A DNA stretch of 64,000 nt, taken from contig NC_016131.3 in NCBI RefSeq assembly GCF_000005505.3, forward strand, positions 35,145,001-35,209,000, in the 5' to 3' direction. The translations under genes were made by a program, and so were the position numbers. The notes beneath the pieces were generated by a model that saw only the letters and a program-made list of their open reading frames with translations, had not been told where the DNA came from and ran no database searches. Below are positions 43,297 through 55,672 of this stretch, piece by piece. This DNA is from Brachypodium distachyon (taxonomy: Eukaryota > Streptophyta > Magnoliopsida > Poales > Poaceae). How positions within the stretch are numbered: position 1 is the stretch's first letter; each line of letters begins with the position of its first letter.

Positions 43297-45295
43297 TTTT
43301 TAAAGGAACCCTGCCTGCAATATATTACTATCAAGGTGGAGGCAAAGAAGCTCCACAAAAGGTTACATCGCAGTACAAGACATAAGGATAAAAAGTAAAA
43401 AGGAAGATTACAAACACGTGTATCACATAAAGCTTGAAGAACCTCCACGTTGCTTGAGATGCCACGAACACACACACACATCTGAAGGCTTGCTTCACCA
43501 CTGACCGTCGTAGGATTCGTCGACGAACACCGACGCCGGCCGCCACCGGTGGACAGAGAAGCCAAGCATAGCACATGCCTCCGCCAGATCCGGAGGAAAA
43601 TGGTGTAGCCAGAGCAATTGATGTTGGGGAAGACCGATCCATGGCCACCACAAAAGAAGATGCCGACGCCAAGAAATCTTGGGGAATACGCGCAATGGAC
43701 GACGGAATCCAGAACTTGCCCCTGAAATGGGCTGTAACCACCAACCGAAGGATCCTACAGAGACATCGTTTCCGCATCTTGGAGGTCACGCCCTAGAGCC
43801 GCCATGCGGGCCTCCGAGAAGGAGGTCGAGAGGGGCAACGACAGCCACCAACACGGATCCGATGACCAGAACTGGCCCTGATCAATAGGGAGAAGGGACC
43901 AATAGTTTCAAAGAAGAATCGTGTCCCAACCCCAAACCAGCCCACAAGATCTTCAAAGTGGTCAGAAAGGTAGGCTCAGAACAAGATCGTCGGAGAGAAT
44001 GATTCTTGGAGCACAGGTACGACAGGTACACATGAGATAAATTGCAGGGGTTTCTTTTGGATAGAAGGGGAAGGGCCTCAGATCCAGCTCTTGTAGCCAT
44101 GGCAGCAAAGAAAACCAGATCTGGCCAGAGGCTATTATTAAAAGAGGAATCCATAGTAAGGGTCAAACCGTTGTTGTGCTGTCCGGAAGACCCGATGCAA
44201 ACGACGACGGCAAGAGCCACTACTCCGGCGAGCCATCGGGGCCTCTTCACCGATGACAGAATTCCTCGCTGAAACGCCTCTAAGGCAACTATGGTAATGT
44301 ACATAAAACTGACGGGAACAGACCTATCCTCTCCTCCCCTTCCTCTCCGGCCGGCAGAGCCACCGGAGAGAAGGGGAAGAGGAGGTGGAGGCAGGGCTCG
44401 GAGCTGTAGCACTAGGGGAGAGGAAAGGAGTAGAGGAAGGGGCTATGCAGGTGGGATGGGCCTGCCACTTATCCCGTCTCCCATCCCACCAAAAAAGCCC
44501 ACTTAACCCGCCTAACAGTGCCCACATATCCCGTACGGGCCAAAACGGGCGTACCCACCAAATCCACGGGCAACCCACTTATCCCGTCATCTCCCAACTA
44601 TACCAGCGCAGATCCGTAGATCCGAGCCGGCGAGGAACGGGACACGGCGCCGCCGCTGTGCGCAGGGCGAGGAGGAAAAGGAACGGGACGCGGCGCCTCA
44701 GCTGTGCGCAGGGCGATGAGGAAAAGACGAGCCCGAGAGCAGCAGTTATCCTTCTTCTGATTCTTCTAATCTTCTTCCTTGGACGGGGATTGATTCTTGA
44801 TTTGGATTGATGCGTTCTTGAACGGGAATTGATTCTTGATTGGGATTCTTTGGGTTTTGATTTGGATGAATGAATTTAGGGGCAGAGATTGTCCGCATCC
44901 TTCGAGATTTCTGTTGTTGTTGTTTTGCTTGCTTCTTTGATTTCAGCTGAAGCTTTCTGTCTAACTCACGAATCATGATGTCTTGCCGAACGGATTTGCA
45001 ATTCCAGATTTAACAGTGAAGCATGGATTTGATGATTTGGTCAATTCCTGAACGGACCTAAAGGAACACAAATTCACAGTTCATGGTAGATGAATTGATG
45101 TTTTTATAGCTAATTCATAATAATGGGTTTATGCGGGATAAATGGGCTGCGGCTAATAAGCCACTTATCCCGGAGGGACTTCGTGAAACGGGACGCAGGC
45201 CTGGAGTGGTAATCCCGTATGAACTCAGGGCGAGATGCGGATGGGCTAATCCCGTCCCACTTGCATCCCTTAGGGGGGAAATGAGCCCTCGTCGG
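43297..45295 (-). mobile_element. LINE-like non-LTR retroelement insertion, 5'-truncated
   Basis: A 2.0-kb insertion flanked by the 13-bp direct repeat ACTGTGGTATTTT (43284-43296 and 45296-45308). The left border shows a run of T, which is the poly(A) tail of a minus-strand element. Long target duplication plus poly(A) is the mark of LINE-type insertion. No reverse transcriptase motif was found inside; open frames at 43331-43789 and 43882-44412 (minus) are unrecognised. A GC-rich part (44442-45271) has ends GCTATGCAGGTGGGATGGG and (reverse complement) GGATGCAAGTGGGACGGG and may be a separate DNA transposon nested within. Confidence 0.6.
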
Positions 45296-45308
45296 ACTGT
45301 GGTATTTT

Positions 45309-46897
45309 AAAACTCTCGGTTTAACCGGTTAGTTTCGGTTTTTAACCGAATTAACCGATTGGCTTACGGCTAACCATAACCAGAACTGAAAACAGGAAAA
45401 CTGGAAATTTGGGTTTGGTTCGGTTATGCATTGCCTGAGTATCAACCAATAAAGAAATCGGTCATATAGAAAATTTTACTTTCCTCTGTATTTAGAAATA
45501 TTTTCTATGAAAAACACCTACCGCGCACCGCCACGCTTATGCATTCATACATTGCCTAAAATTGACTATTGAAGTCATGGAACATCTTCATATTCGCGAA
45601 GTCACCACTGACAGCTCGTTGTAGTACGTTGACTAGCCTTGAAAAGATAATCCACCCCAAATAGGACGCACTATGCGTCAAACCTATGTTCGATCCCATG
45701 TGGACTGCGGTTAGAATCCCTGTTTTGGTTCTCAAGTATTTGAACATTCTAGCTCGTATGAAATGCTCACATATTCCTTTGACAAGATGATGAGTTTCTC
45801 TCTCTACTTATCTCCTCTTTTATTGTAAATTTCTCAAAGAAATCAACAACTATCTTTTGAAGTTCTTGCATTCCCTATTAAGAACCATTATGCACCACTT
45901 TCTATTTCTTATGATTTTTTACATTCATGCACTCTTAGCGGCCCTCAAGTACCACAAAAGTATGTTTGGATTTTATTTATTCACACACGTCTAAACTTTG
46001 TTTTCTCCGCAAAAGGAATTTCCATCATCACTGGCAAGACAAGTGGATTTGGAGACTGCGCTTTAAGCTCCATGTATGTAACATAGCCCGTAATAAGTAC
46101 TCCATCATTGGATCGACACAACCTAATGTCAAATTTCGGCGAACTCTTAGGCCTCTCCCAGCGAGAGTCATGTCCGGGCTCAATCCATTGAAGTGCCAAA
46201 CCTGTATGTGGTTGGCTAGCTTGTGCTAACCGGTGCTGGACGGCCAATCGGCTTGAACGTCAGAATCTCCCTTACAATGATTCCATCTTTGTGACAAAGA
46301 GCGGGAGAGACCATGGACAGTCTCCTCTTGTCCTGCGTTTTCACGAGGTCGGTCCTCCACTAGGTTCTGTCCAGGGATGGGGCTCTCACGGGTTTGCCTC
46401 AACCATCTGAGGACCTTGTTGCTTGGTTGGCGGCCGGAGCTGGTTGGCTTCAAGGAAGGGTCAAAGCAGCCCGTTCCCTCCTCTCTCTCACCCTTTGGCG
46501 GGTTTGAAGCTTTGGAATGTCCATCAAGGTGGATGCAGAGACAGCTCGGTCTGTCTCGGTTTGAGCTCGCCGCGAGCTCACCGCCGGCGAGCCGAGCCCG
46601 GCTCGGCCTGAGACCTTGGCGCGTCGTTTTTGCCAGCTCGGCTCGGCTAGAGCTGGTACCCATCTCGGGCTGGCTCGGTCCAGCGCAGCATGAACGCCAT
46701 GGCAAGGAGAAATGGGACCATGGCGAGGAGGAGGGAGGGGGATCATGGTGATGAGGACCATGGCGAGGTCCAGGAACTCGTACGTCATCAAGGAGGCGCC
46801 CGGGACATCCTAGCTTGGGCTGGGGCGGAGGATTCTGAGAGAGGTGTCGGGGTAGGGCTCGCCGTGTTTGCGCTGGCGAGAAGCTGCGGCAAACCGT
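45309..46897. other. repeat-rich spacer, no gene recognised
   Basis: 45310-45440 is rich in CGGTTT/AACCG motifs, matching 42480-42660 on the other side of the LINE-like insertion. 46550-46720 has repeated GAGCTCGCC/GCTCGGCTCGG motifs. Open frames here have no recognisable protein motif. Confidence 0.4.
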
Positions 46898-49800
46898 AGC
46901 AACGATGATGAGGACATCCCACCTATAGATACAACCACAGCCCCTACGACACCTACACCTCAAGCATCGGAGACACACAGACAAATTACTAGAACTCGTG
47001 CCCGCCAACTAAATTATCAGGTGTGAGACTTCGGGACCAAATTTATGCAATTTAGCCCCAAATGCTAACTCGCGCATAAATTAAACCCCAGTGCCTCCCT
47101 ATGATGAACACTTCACAACATACACGCAATGTGTTCACCGCAGGTTGGAACAAAATGATATCATTACATCACTCTAAGACACAAGATTATGTCAAGCTCA
47201 TACAAGGAGCGAAAATACCAAGTTATTACAACTCACGGACGCATGTCCACAATCATCATTACACCAGCAGAACCAAATTAGGCCCGAGTACGGACAAGTT
47301 TACAATTATTGCCTAAGAGGCTGAAACTAAAAGGAGAGCCCACCACAAGTTCTCAGAACCCTGCTCTGGAATCTTCTGGCTAAACGTCGAAGCTGTCGTC
47401 GTCGAACTCCACGAAGTAACCACTCACCTGCTCCTTCGGAAACTCTGGAGAAAACAACGTTGTAAAACAACTGAGTACAAAGTGCTCGCAAGACTTACGG
47501 GAGATCTAAACTAGATATGCAACAAGTCTCAAAAGATGGATAAATATGGTGGGGTCATGCAGCAGCAATATATCTGGAGAGACTCACTAATGACAGCGTC
47601 TAAGTAGAGGATGAGAAGCGTCTACGAAGTGAGGTGATCTCCTAACAACTAACACCAAACAAACACAACCTCTTATTACCCCCTCAACCCTTTGTGAGGA
47701 AATGATCCAAAGGCACTCACACTTAAGCAGTTTTAAGCATATCCATGATTAAGGCTAATTACTACTCAAGTTTATGAGATTAAGTGGATTAAAATGATTA
47801 AGTTCTCTATGATCAAGTAATGACCAACCAAGTCATCCATAACCGCGGATACGGTTTTCCGAAAGATTTATCCCTACAGGGTGTGCCAATTTACCCGTAC
47901 ACGTTCGTCCAACTCTTATTGCCACTCGAGTAGGAACACACAAAGGCGTGTGTCGGCAGGATTGGGCGACACGACGTTTCCAAGCCCCACAACTAATCCA
48001 GGGGACCACCCAACTGAGTCTAATTCGAGACGAGAGCCCGGTCGAAGCGTCGTACGGACTCAAGAGTTGCGTGGACAGCTGGTAGCGGTTCAGAGCCCGC
48101 AGGATAACCACTCCAGACTAGTACCGCAATCCTATATGTATGCAAAGTACCAACAAAAATCTCCAAACACAACACCAGTGTATATGCGAGATGCCAAATG
48201 GAACGCCCGAACTATGTGGCCCCTGGAAGAGCTATGAAACGAGTACTAAGCCGAGGGGGAACCCATATATTCTCCCACGAGCGGTTAGCGTGAAGTTTCT
48301 TGGGTCGGCGAAAACGAGAACTCAGTCCTTAGGTTGGCGCCAATGGATCAAAACACCAATGCGTTAGCACGGCCTCCCATCGTTGCCTTGTGCAGGTAAA
48401 TAACATGTCACAGTTTAATAATTGCAATTAAATGCAGAAAGTAGCATGTGGATGTAGCAATGGTGTAACCCAAGTAAGGACACTAGACTAGCAAGCTAAG
48501 CAAACTTCTATTGACAAACTAGGGCAATAACAAACATGTGACATGATAATGGGATAAGGAACAAGACAACAGGCATTTGAGTAGAGCTGACTAAAGCTAT
48601 GCAATCCTAGAGGCATCGTGACAGGAACTGAGAACGTAACTTAATGCAAGAACGAGAGAGAGAGGTATTGGGTATAAACAACATGTTCAAGGAATGGCTG
48701 CTTGCCTGGATTCTCGGTCGCTGGGCATCGAGAGAGGGGATCCGAAGAAGTGTGGGAACCCGGATCGTCGACGGAGTAAGCCGGAGTCGCTAACGTAAAG
48801 AACCAAACACACAAGGTAGGTAGGAATAAACAAACATAGAGTGCAATGTGCAAACAAGGATGCATGGCATGTGATAGAATGATGTATCCAATTTAATCAA
48901 GAGTTCTAGGCATTTAGAGAAATAGATTATCCATGAGCTAGTAAGATGAATGATAACAGTGGTTACACTTTGCCCAAATATGACAAACAGTAACATGGTC
49001 ATAAAGTACAGGTTCCAAGGAATAATTCACATTTTTACAGAAGGTTCAAAAGCATTACCAATTTTAAACTAGGAGCTGCACAAGTTCTTATGTTTGAATT
49101 TCAAATCTGGGACAGATTTGAAATTTGAAACCTCAAAGTGTAAATCTAATTGCACAGTTAAATTCCTTGCAGTTTTCTGATTCCAAAACATATATGGTTT
49201 GCCCAATTTGGATTTAGCATGCATTTACTAGGATTTAAACAAGATAACACAATTTCTGGAATTTTTAAAACAAATCCGAAAACACACAGAGAACTAAAAC
49301 TACTCGGGTGCAGCTAGCCTGTGCGGCTGACAGCGGGCCCGAGAGAGCTGACGAGGCGGGCACGCTGAGCTGGCTGCCCGCGGTCACTGACCAACGGGTC
49401 CCACCTGTCAGGGTCGGTCAAAGGGGTAAAAAGGTTGGGTTTTTTACCTTGCAGCCAAGGGAGATCGAACCCGGTCGGATCTGACCAGAGTGAGGTAACC
49501 AGACGGGCTGCGGATCGGATCTTGCTAGATCTTGGGCGCAAACCCTCTTAAACTAACCCAAGCTAGCTGCTTGGGGGCTCGCGCGGCGGCCACGGCGAGG
49601 CATAAACGCCAACGACCACGGCAAGCGGCGGAGGGCTAACTACCACGGAAAAACGGTGACGCGCGGAAACAAACTAGGTGACACGACGGTCACCACACAA
49701 CCCTTAGCGAGGAGGTGGAGCGGCTGAGCACAGAAGCTCGCCGGCGGCAAACCGGAGCGCGTAGGCACGGCTACAACGCTACGGTGCACTACAACGAACG

Positions 49801-51010
49801 AGGAAAGAGGCGGGAGAGAGAGGAGCTCACCCTGGAGACGTAGGAGGAAGCTGACGGGGAATAGACGAACGACTTCGCCAGAATTTGGCTGGAGACGAGC
49901 GGCAGCCGGAGAGGAAGAAAACGATGCGGGCGTTGTTGTAGCCGATCCCACTCCAATTCCTTGCACGCGCGCGTAGAGGAAGACGAGGCGCAGCCGGTGA
50001 CGCAGTCAGCTTGTCGCGGTTCGGCCGGAGGCGGCGGCGTCCACGGCCCGGGAGAAGTGGCGACGGCGGTGCAAGAAAAGGGGGAGAGGAAACCCTTCTA
50101 GGGTTTGCCTTGCGCTGAGGAGAAAGGAGGGCGCGGCGCGGCTTAAGTAGGCGAGGAAGGGAGGTGGCGGTCGCTGTCGTCGATGACGTGGCGCGCGAGG
50201 GCTCCACCGGCCAGGAGGAAGAAAGCAGAGGGAAGGAGAAAGCTTGTGAGAGATGGCGCATTTCCGGAAAGACGTCTTCGACGCGGGGAAAAATGCCAAG
50301 CGGGCGGCGCGCAGTGGAGTTGGGCCGCGCGCGGGAGAAAGGGGGCCGAGGCGGCTGCTGGGCCGGCTCGGGCCTGAGGTAAGGTAAGATTTCTTTTCTT
50401 TTTCCTTTTCCTTTTTCTGTTTTCTCTTTTGCAAATAGTCTTTAATTCAAATTTCAAATACCATTTTGAAAAGCTGAGAAGTAGGAGAATTCAAATATGG
50501 TACTACTATTTGGAAAATATTCAAATGGGGTAAAGGTTTAAAAACAAATCCCATTTGAATATCTTTTGTAAAATATAGGAAAAGGAATTCAAACTCAAAG
50601 AAGGATGATTCATATTTGAATCTTCTAGCAAATTCAAACAACAAGATTTCAAACCACAAGTTAAAATGTAATTTTCAAATTTATGTAAAGCAAAGAAGAG
50701 ATGACATGGCATGGATGCAAATGTAAAATGTCATGCAACAAGAATTAAATTACAAACAGGTCCAACAAGGGCTTAAATGTAAGATGTTTCTCTGGGGCTG
50801 TTACATCAGGTACCATCGTTTCTTGTTACTACGGATAATCTAAATGAGAATATGATGCTACCTAAATCAGATGCTCTTATGTTGATTAGGAATGAAGGGC
50901 CAAGCCATGACGCAAGGATTTGGAGCAAGTCGAACTTTGAGGATGGCGGCGCGCATACGAAAGGAAACACAGCAACTACCATAAGAATACGAGAAGCTGC
51001 AGCCACTTAA
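46898..51010 (+). pseudogene. C-terminal end of a gypsy polyprotein, split by a solo LTR
   Basis: 46898-47021 encodes a Pro/Thr-rich tail ending TRTRARQLNYQ. After the solo LTR (47022-50805, target duplication TCAGG) the same frame continues at 50811 with PSFLVTTDNLNENMMLPKSD, LMLIRNEG and a stop at 51008-51010. RARQLNYQV...FL followed by a short variable tail is a usual polyprotein end of one grass gypsy group (from general knowledge). The upstream pol region is missing. The polypurine tract and an LTR follow directly. Confidence 0.75.
47022..50805 (-). mobile_element. solo LTR, 3.8 kb, of a large gypsy (Tekay-like) element
   Basis: Starts TG and ends CA, with 5-bp target duplication TCAGG at 47017-47021 and 50806-50810. 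On the minus strand it begins TGTAACAGCCCCAGAGAAAC, a start typical of large chromovirus LTRs in grasses (from general knowledge). No gag or pol motifs lie inside, so the internal part was probably lost by LTR-LTR recombination. It sits inside another element's polyprotein end. The GC-rich open frames around 49640-50457 are taken as LTR leader sequence, not genes. Confidence 0.85.
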
Positions 51011-51015
51011 GTCAT

Positions 51016-51029
51016 GGGAAGAGAAGAGG
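51016..51029 (+). other. polypurine tract of gypsy element
   Basis: GGGAAGAGAAGAGG, a pure purine run, directly precedes the TG that starts the LTR at 51030 and follows the polyprotein stop. It is the plus-strand priming site. Confidence 0.7.
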
Positions 51030-51821
51030 TGCTTGGGCTGCCACTTTCACGTCATATGGGCCCAAGGCCTTGTAACCGCCCAGCCCATTTTAGGATCAAG
51101 AAACCCTAGCTTTCTTCCACCTTCACTCTATATAAGAGCAGCCACCACCCCTTTGGCTGGTTGAGTTTTGATTAGATAAGTTAGCCGTTGCTGCAACCGC
51201 GGATTACTCTAGTGCTCAACTGATGAGGGGAGGATATCGACTACCCCTGCTATTTCACCAACTCCATATATTCTGAAGTTTGAATCTTTTTGCATTGAAG
51301 TTTCCGCTAAGGAAGAGGTGAAGCCCAATTTTAGAACACCACCAGTTTTGAAGTTTGGTTCGGTTTAGGATTTGAGTTGTTCGAGTCTTTTATTTCCTTA
51401 AAGCCTGAAGTGTTTTACATTGTTTTTGTTTGATGGTTTTTGGGCCTGTCCAAAACCACTTTGAGTCAGCCTTTGGGCCGTAGTAGTGGCATGGGCCCTG
51501 GCCCACCCGAATAGGGTTAGAGTCACCCTATAAAAATTTTTGGTAGCCGTCGTTGTAGGGGAGTTAAATTTTCGAGATTAAGAATAGACCAGAAAAGGCC
51601 CAATGTTTGCGGGCGCATAACATCGTGTTTGCTTGCTGATCTTGAAGATCTGATGTTATGCCCTGCGGTGGAGTTGATTCTAATCAGTTCCAACGTGAGG
51701 CGTTGAAGGGATTTGATCTAGATTACTTCAGATTGATTTTGCTCGGTTGCTGATCTGCTTGTTCGTCGATCGCCGTGAAAGATTGGGCCTAAACCCTTTT
51801 GTATCACGTTGATCCATATCA
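51030..51821 (+). repeat. central LTR of gypsy element, shared by two internal regions
   Basis: Starts TGCTTGGGCTGCC after the polypurine tract and ends ATCCATATCA three bases before a primer-binding site. A TATA box (CTATATAAG near 51127) lies inside. Positions 51256-51821 recur at 55673-56235. Because a polyprotein end lies upstream and a PBS with gag downstream, this LTR served as 3' LTR of one unit and 5' LTR of the next. Confidence 0.85.
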
Positions 51822-51824
51822 TCT

Positions 51825-51834
51825 TGGTATCAGA
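51825..51834 (+). other. primer-binding site, tRNA-iMet type
   Basis: TGGTATCAGA three bases after the LTR end. This is the common initiator-Met tRNA primer site of plant LTR elements and fixes the orientation. Confidence 0.8.
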
Positions 51835-52172
51835 TTCATCGGGTTTCTCATGGCGATTCTTTGATGCATCTGCTACATCTGGATCGTTCTGTTTGCCGCC
51901 TGGGAGTCCTCGTTCTGGTCATCTTCGTGCGCAGCGTTTGCCTGTCCGAGTCGGAGCCTCCTGGGAGTCTTCATTCTGATCATCTTCGTGCGTAGCGCTT
52001 CCTGTCCGAGTTGTATTCCTCCTGGACTCCTGGCCGAATTCCTAGATAAGATTGGGCCACCCCGTCCGAGTAGAACATCGGCCGGTCCTTGTTTTCTCGT
52101 GCCTGCCCAATCTTCTCGATTTGAAGTTTGCCGCCGTGACGCTGCAGATTTTTTCCTCCTTGTTTGCACGTG

Positions 52173-55100
52173 ATGGTGACTTCCAAGACGGGGGAAAATT
52201 CCGTTGCTGCTGCTGATGAGCTGAAGGAACTTGCCCTACCTGTTTTTGCAGAAGATTTGGCTCCCAGTGTCCGGGCTAGTTTTGATAGCACTTGCGATTT
52301 TATTCGTCGAAGTCATGGTGCGCTGACGGAACAGATTGCGCAGTGAGCTACCCGGATAGTGTTAGGTTCGTTGCATAGGAAACAAAAAATTTCCTACGAG
52401 AAGTGCGGAAGAAAACCCAAGAATATATATACTAGATGTATGTAACGAGAGGGATCATGAACACCATACCCTCGTAGACCGCTAAGCGTTGCGATTACGA
52501 GATCGTTGTTGGTGTAGTGGAACTTTCAATGAGATCAATCTCAGTGCCGAACGGACAGCACCTCCTTGGTATCCACACGTTCAGCTTCACGTTGTCCCCT
52601 CCTTCCTCGATCCAGCAAGCGAGAGGGAGAGGTAGACGAGATCCCGGCAGCACGACGGCGTGGTGACTATGGTGAATATTCTCACGGGCAGGGCTACGCC
52701 GTGCGCGTGAGAAGAGGAGGAGAGGAGGGCTCAGGGGAGAGAGATCCAACTGAAAGCTTGGGGTGTCTCTCTCCCTTGCCCCCCCTTCTATTTATATAGG
52801 GGTAGAGGAGGCGTGGCCGGCCAGGACTATCCCGTGGCCAGGACTCTCCGGCGGCCAGGACTCTCATGCGGCCAGGACTCTCCCGCGGCCAGGACTCTCC
52901 TCCTGGCCGCATGGGCCCTGTGGGCTAGCCCCTCGGCCCATTAAGGCCAGGGTGCTCCCTCACAGGCCCATTTAGCCCAGGGATAGGTGGGCCTCAAGGT
53001 GGAACCCTCCAGATCCCTCCGGAACCTTCTAGAAGCTTCCCGGTCAAAACCGGGAAATATTCCAAACTTTCCAGAACCCTGAAAACAACTTTCCATATAT
53101 AAATCTTTATCTCCGGAACATTCCGGAGCTCCTCGTTGCGTCTAGGATCCCATCCAAGACTCCGAATCATAATTCGATATCATCATCATTTATCTCATCT
53201 AACCCAAGCAACATGAAACGTTAAGTGTGTGACCCTACGGGTTCGAGAACATGTGGACATGATCAAATATCAATAACCAATAGCGGGACCTGGATGTCCA
53301 TAATAGTTCCCACATATTCCACGAAGATCTCATCGGTTGAACCACTATGCCGAGGATTCAATTAATCCAGTATCCAATTCTCTTTGTCTCGCGATATATT
53401 ACTTGCCCGAGATTTGATCGTCGGTATCGCCATACCTAGTTTAATCTCGTTACCGGCAAGTTCTCTTTACTCGTTCCGTAATATAATACCCCCGCAACTA
53501 AACACATTAGTCGCATGCTTGCAAGCTCATTAGGATGTTATATTACCGAGAGGGCCCAGAGATATCTCTCCGTCACAAGGAGTGACAAATCCCAGTCTTG
53601 ATCCATACAACCCAACAAGCACCTTCTGGGATACCTGAAAAACACCTTTATGATCACCCAGTTACGAGATGACGGTTGATGCTCACAAAGTATTCTTCCG
53701 GTACTAGGGAGTGGCATGATCTCATGGTCTAAAGAAATAATACTTGACATAATAAAACATAAGCAACTTAAACTTAAGTGACACGATCAAAAGCTATGTT
53801 TAGGTTTGGGTCTGTCCATCACATCATTCTCCTAATGATATGATCTCGTTATTAAATGACAACACATGTCTATGGTTAGGAAACCTTAACCATCTTTAAT
53901 CAACGAGCTAATCTAGTAGAGGCGTATTAGGGACACGGTATTTGTTTATTTATCCACACATGTATTTGAGTTTCCAATCAATACAATTATAGCATGGGCA
54001 ATAAACATTTATCAAGAACAATGAAATATGATAATAACAAATTTATTATTGCCTCTAGGGCATATTTCCAACAGATAGAACATTGGGCGATGCTTCTGCC
54101 CGTACACAACCTCTTGACGTGGTTCATCGCCGATCTGCTGAACAGCAAAATCGTCACCAAGTGGCTACGCTGCTGATGGAGAGCTTGACTACGATGCACC
54201 CGAACATCATCCGTTTGTTGCTCGTCCTGCAGGCGATCTTCGTGGACAACCACATGGTCGCGATCAGGTTGGTCATGCTATTCACGTTCCACATGATGAT
54301 GGTGGGTTTAGGCGTATCAAATTGTACATACCTCCGTTTTCGTGTTATCGTGGACCGGAAGATTATTTGGAGTGGGAGATGCGTATGGATCAGATTTTTG
54401 CATCCTATCATTACAGCGAGGAGTGAAGACTTCAACTTGCTGCCGTTGAATTCACTGGTAATGTGCTGATTTGGTGGAATCAGATTCTTCGTATGCGTAC
54501 TCGCCCAACATCGTGGAGAGGTATGAAAGACCTCATGCGACATCGCTTTGTTCCTGAGCATTACAAGAGAGATATGTACAATAAATTGCAGCAGCTCACT
54601 CAAGGCACAAAATTTGTGGATGAGTACTATAAAGAGATGGCGTTGCTGATGATACGTACAGAAACACAAGAGGATCCGGAGGCCACAATGTCTCATTCTT
54701 TAATGGCTTGAATATTGAGGTGCAAGATCGTGTGGAGATGGTTAGCTATTATGATATTCAGGATCTTGTGCACCAAGCTGAGCGTGCGGAGCAACAATTC
54801 AAGCAACGTCAAGCTATAGCTCCTGCAAATTCATGGCGTCATTCTCCAACCGAGGCTGCTGGTTCTAGTGCGAAGACGGCATCCCCTTCATGCTCCAACC
54901 AGGTTTATCATAGTCAGGCGCCAAAATCAGGAGTGTCCAAAGCTGCACCTAGTACACACTCCACCTATTTCATGGAGTGTTTTACTTGTGGAGGCCGAGG
55001 ACACATGAGGCGTGATTGCCCTAACACAAAAAGGGTGATGCTTACACAAGATGGCTATGTTTCTGCTAGTGATGATGACAAGGTTGATGTGCCATCTACT

Positions 55101-55590
55101 GTGAAGTCGGAAGATCATGATAACTTCGATGTGTATCCCGAGGATGCTGCTCCTAATTGCACTAACTTGATGGTGCAGCGTGTACCCGAAGATTGCATAG
55201 AAGGACAAGGACAGTGCTGGAATATATTTCAAACCCAATGCACAGTCCAGAACACCGCTTGCAAGATGATTATCGATGGTGGCAGCTACACCAATATTGT
55301 TAGCAAGAGTTTGGTGGATTCTCTTTCATTGCCCACATGGAAACACCCACAGCCACATTGTGTTGAGTGGTTGTACAATTCCGGGAAGTTGAAGGTGACA
55401 CATAAGGTGCGCCTGAAATTTTCGGTGGGTACTTATGAAGACATGGTGGTCTGCAATGTTTTGCCTATGGATGCTTGTCATGTGCTGCTAGGCCGTCCGT
55501 GGCAATTTGATAAACGTACCGCATCAAGGGAGATCAAATGTTTATTCTTTGTGGCATCAAGGAAAGCGTCATGTGCTGCAGCCTATGTGT
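52173..55590 (+). pseudogene. gag and protease of gypsy element, split by a solo LTR
   Basis: Starts at ATG 52173 (MVTSKTGENSV). It is interrupted at 52359 by a 1.7-kb copia solo LTR and resumes at 54079 (TLGDASARTQPLDVVHRRSA). Capsid-like sequence follows with frameshifts (YLEWEMRMDQIF near 54360, LIWWNQI near 54465, FVPEHYKRDMYNKL near 54550). A zinc knuckle CFTCGGRGHMRRDC lies near 54978-55019, and a protease motif MIIDGGSYTNIVSKSLV near 55266. The frame is lost at about 55590. Reverse transcriptase and integrase are absent: the sequence jumps to an LTR at 55673. Non-functional. Confidence 0.83.
52360..54073 (-). mobile_element. solo LTR of a BARE-1/Angela-type copia element
   Basis: Begins TGTTAGGTTCGTTGCATAGG and ends GGGCATATTTCCAACA; on the minus strand this is the familiar BARE-1/Angela start TGTTGGAAATATGCCCTAGA. 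Target duplication GATAG at 52355-52359 and 54074-54078. 1714 bp, no internal coding region. These LTRs are abundant in Triticeae and related pooid grasses. Confidence 0.9.
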
Positions 55591-55672
55591 AACAAAGATA
55601 TTAAGGTGGCTACGTTTGCTATGAAGAAGAAGAAGATCCAACACGCAAAGTCGAAACCGAGGACGGTTTCCT

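Noticed and set aside
46226..47008. Minus-strand open frame of 260 codons
   Set aside because: It overlaps the gypsy polyprotein end on the other strand and GCTCGG-rich repeat DNA; no known motif.
49640..50457. Minus-strand Pro/Ser/Arg-rich open frames
   Set aside because: They lie inside the 3.8-kb solo LTR and have no protein motif; judged to be GC-rich LTR leader sequence.
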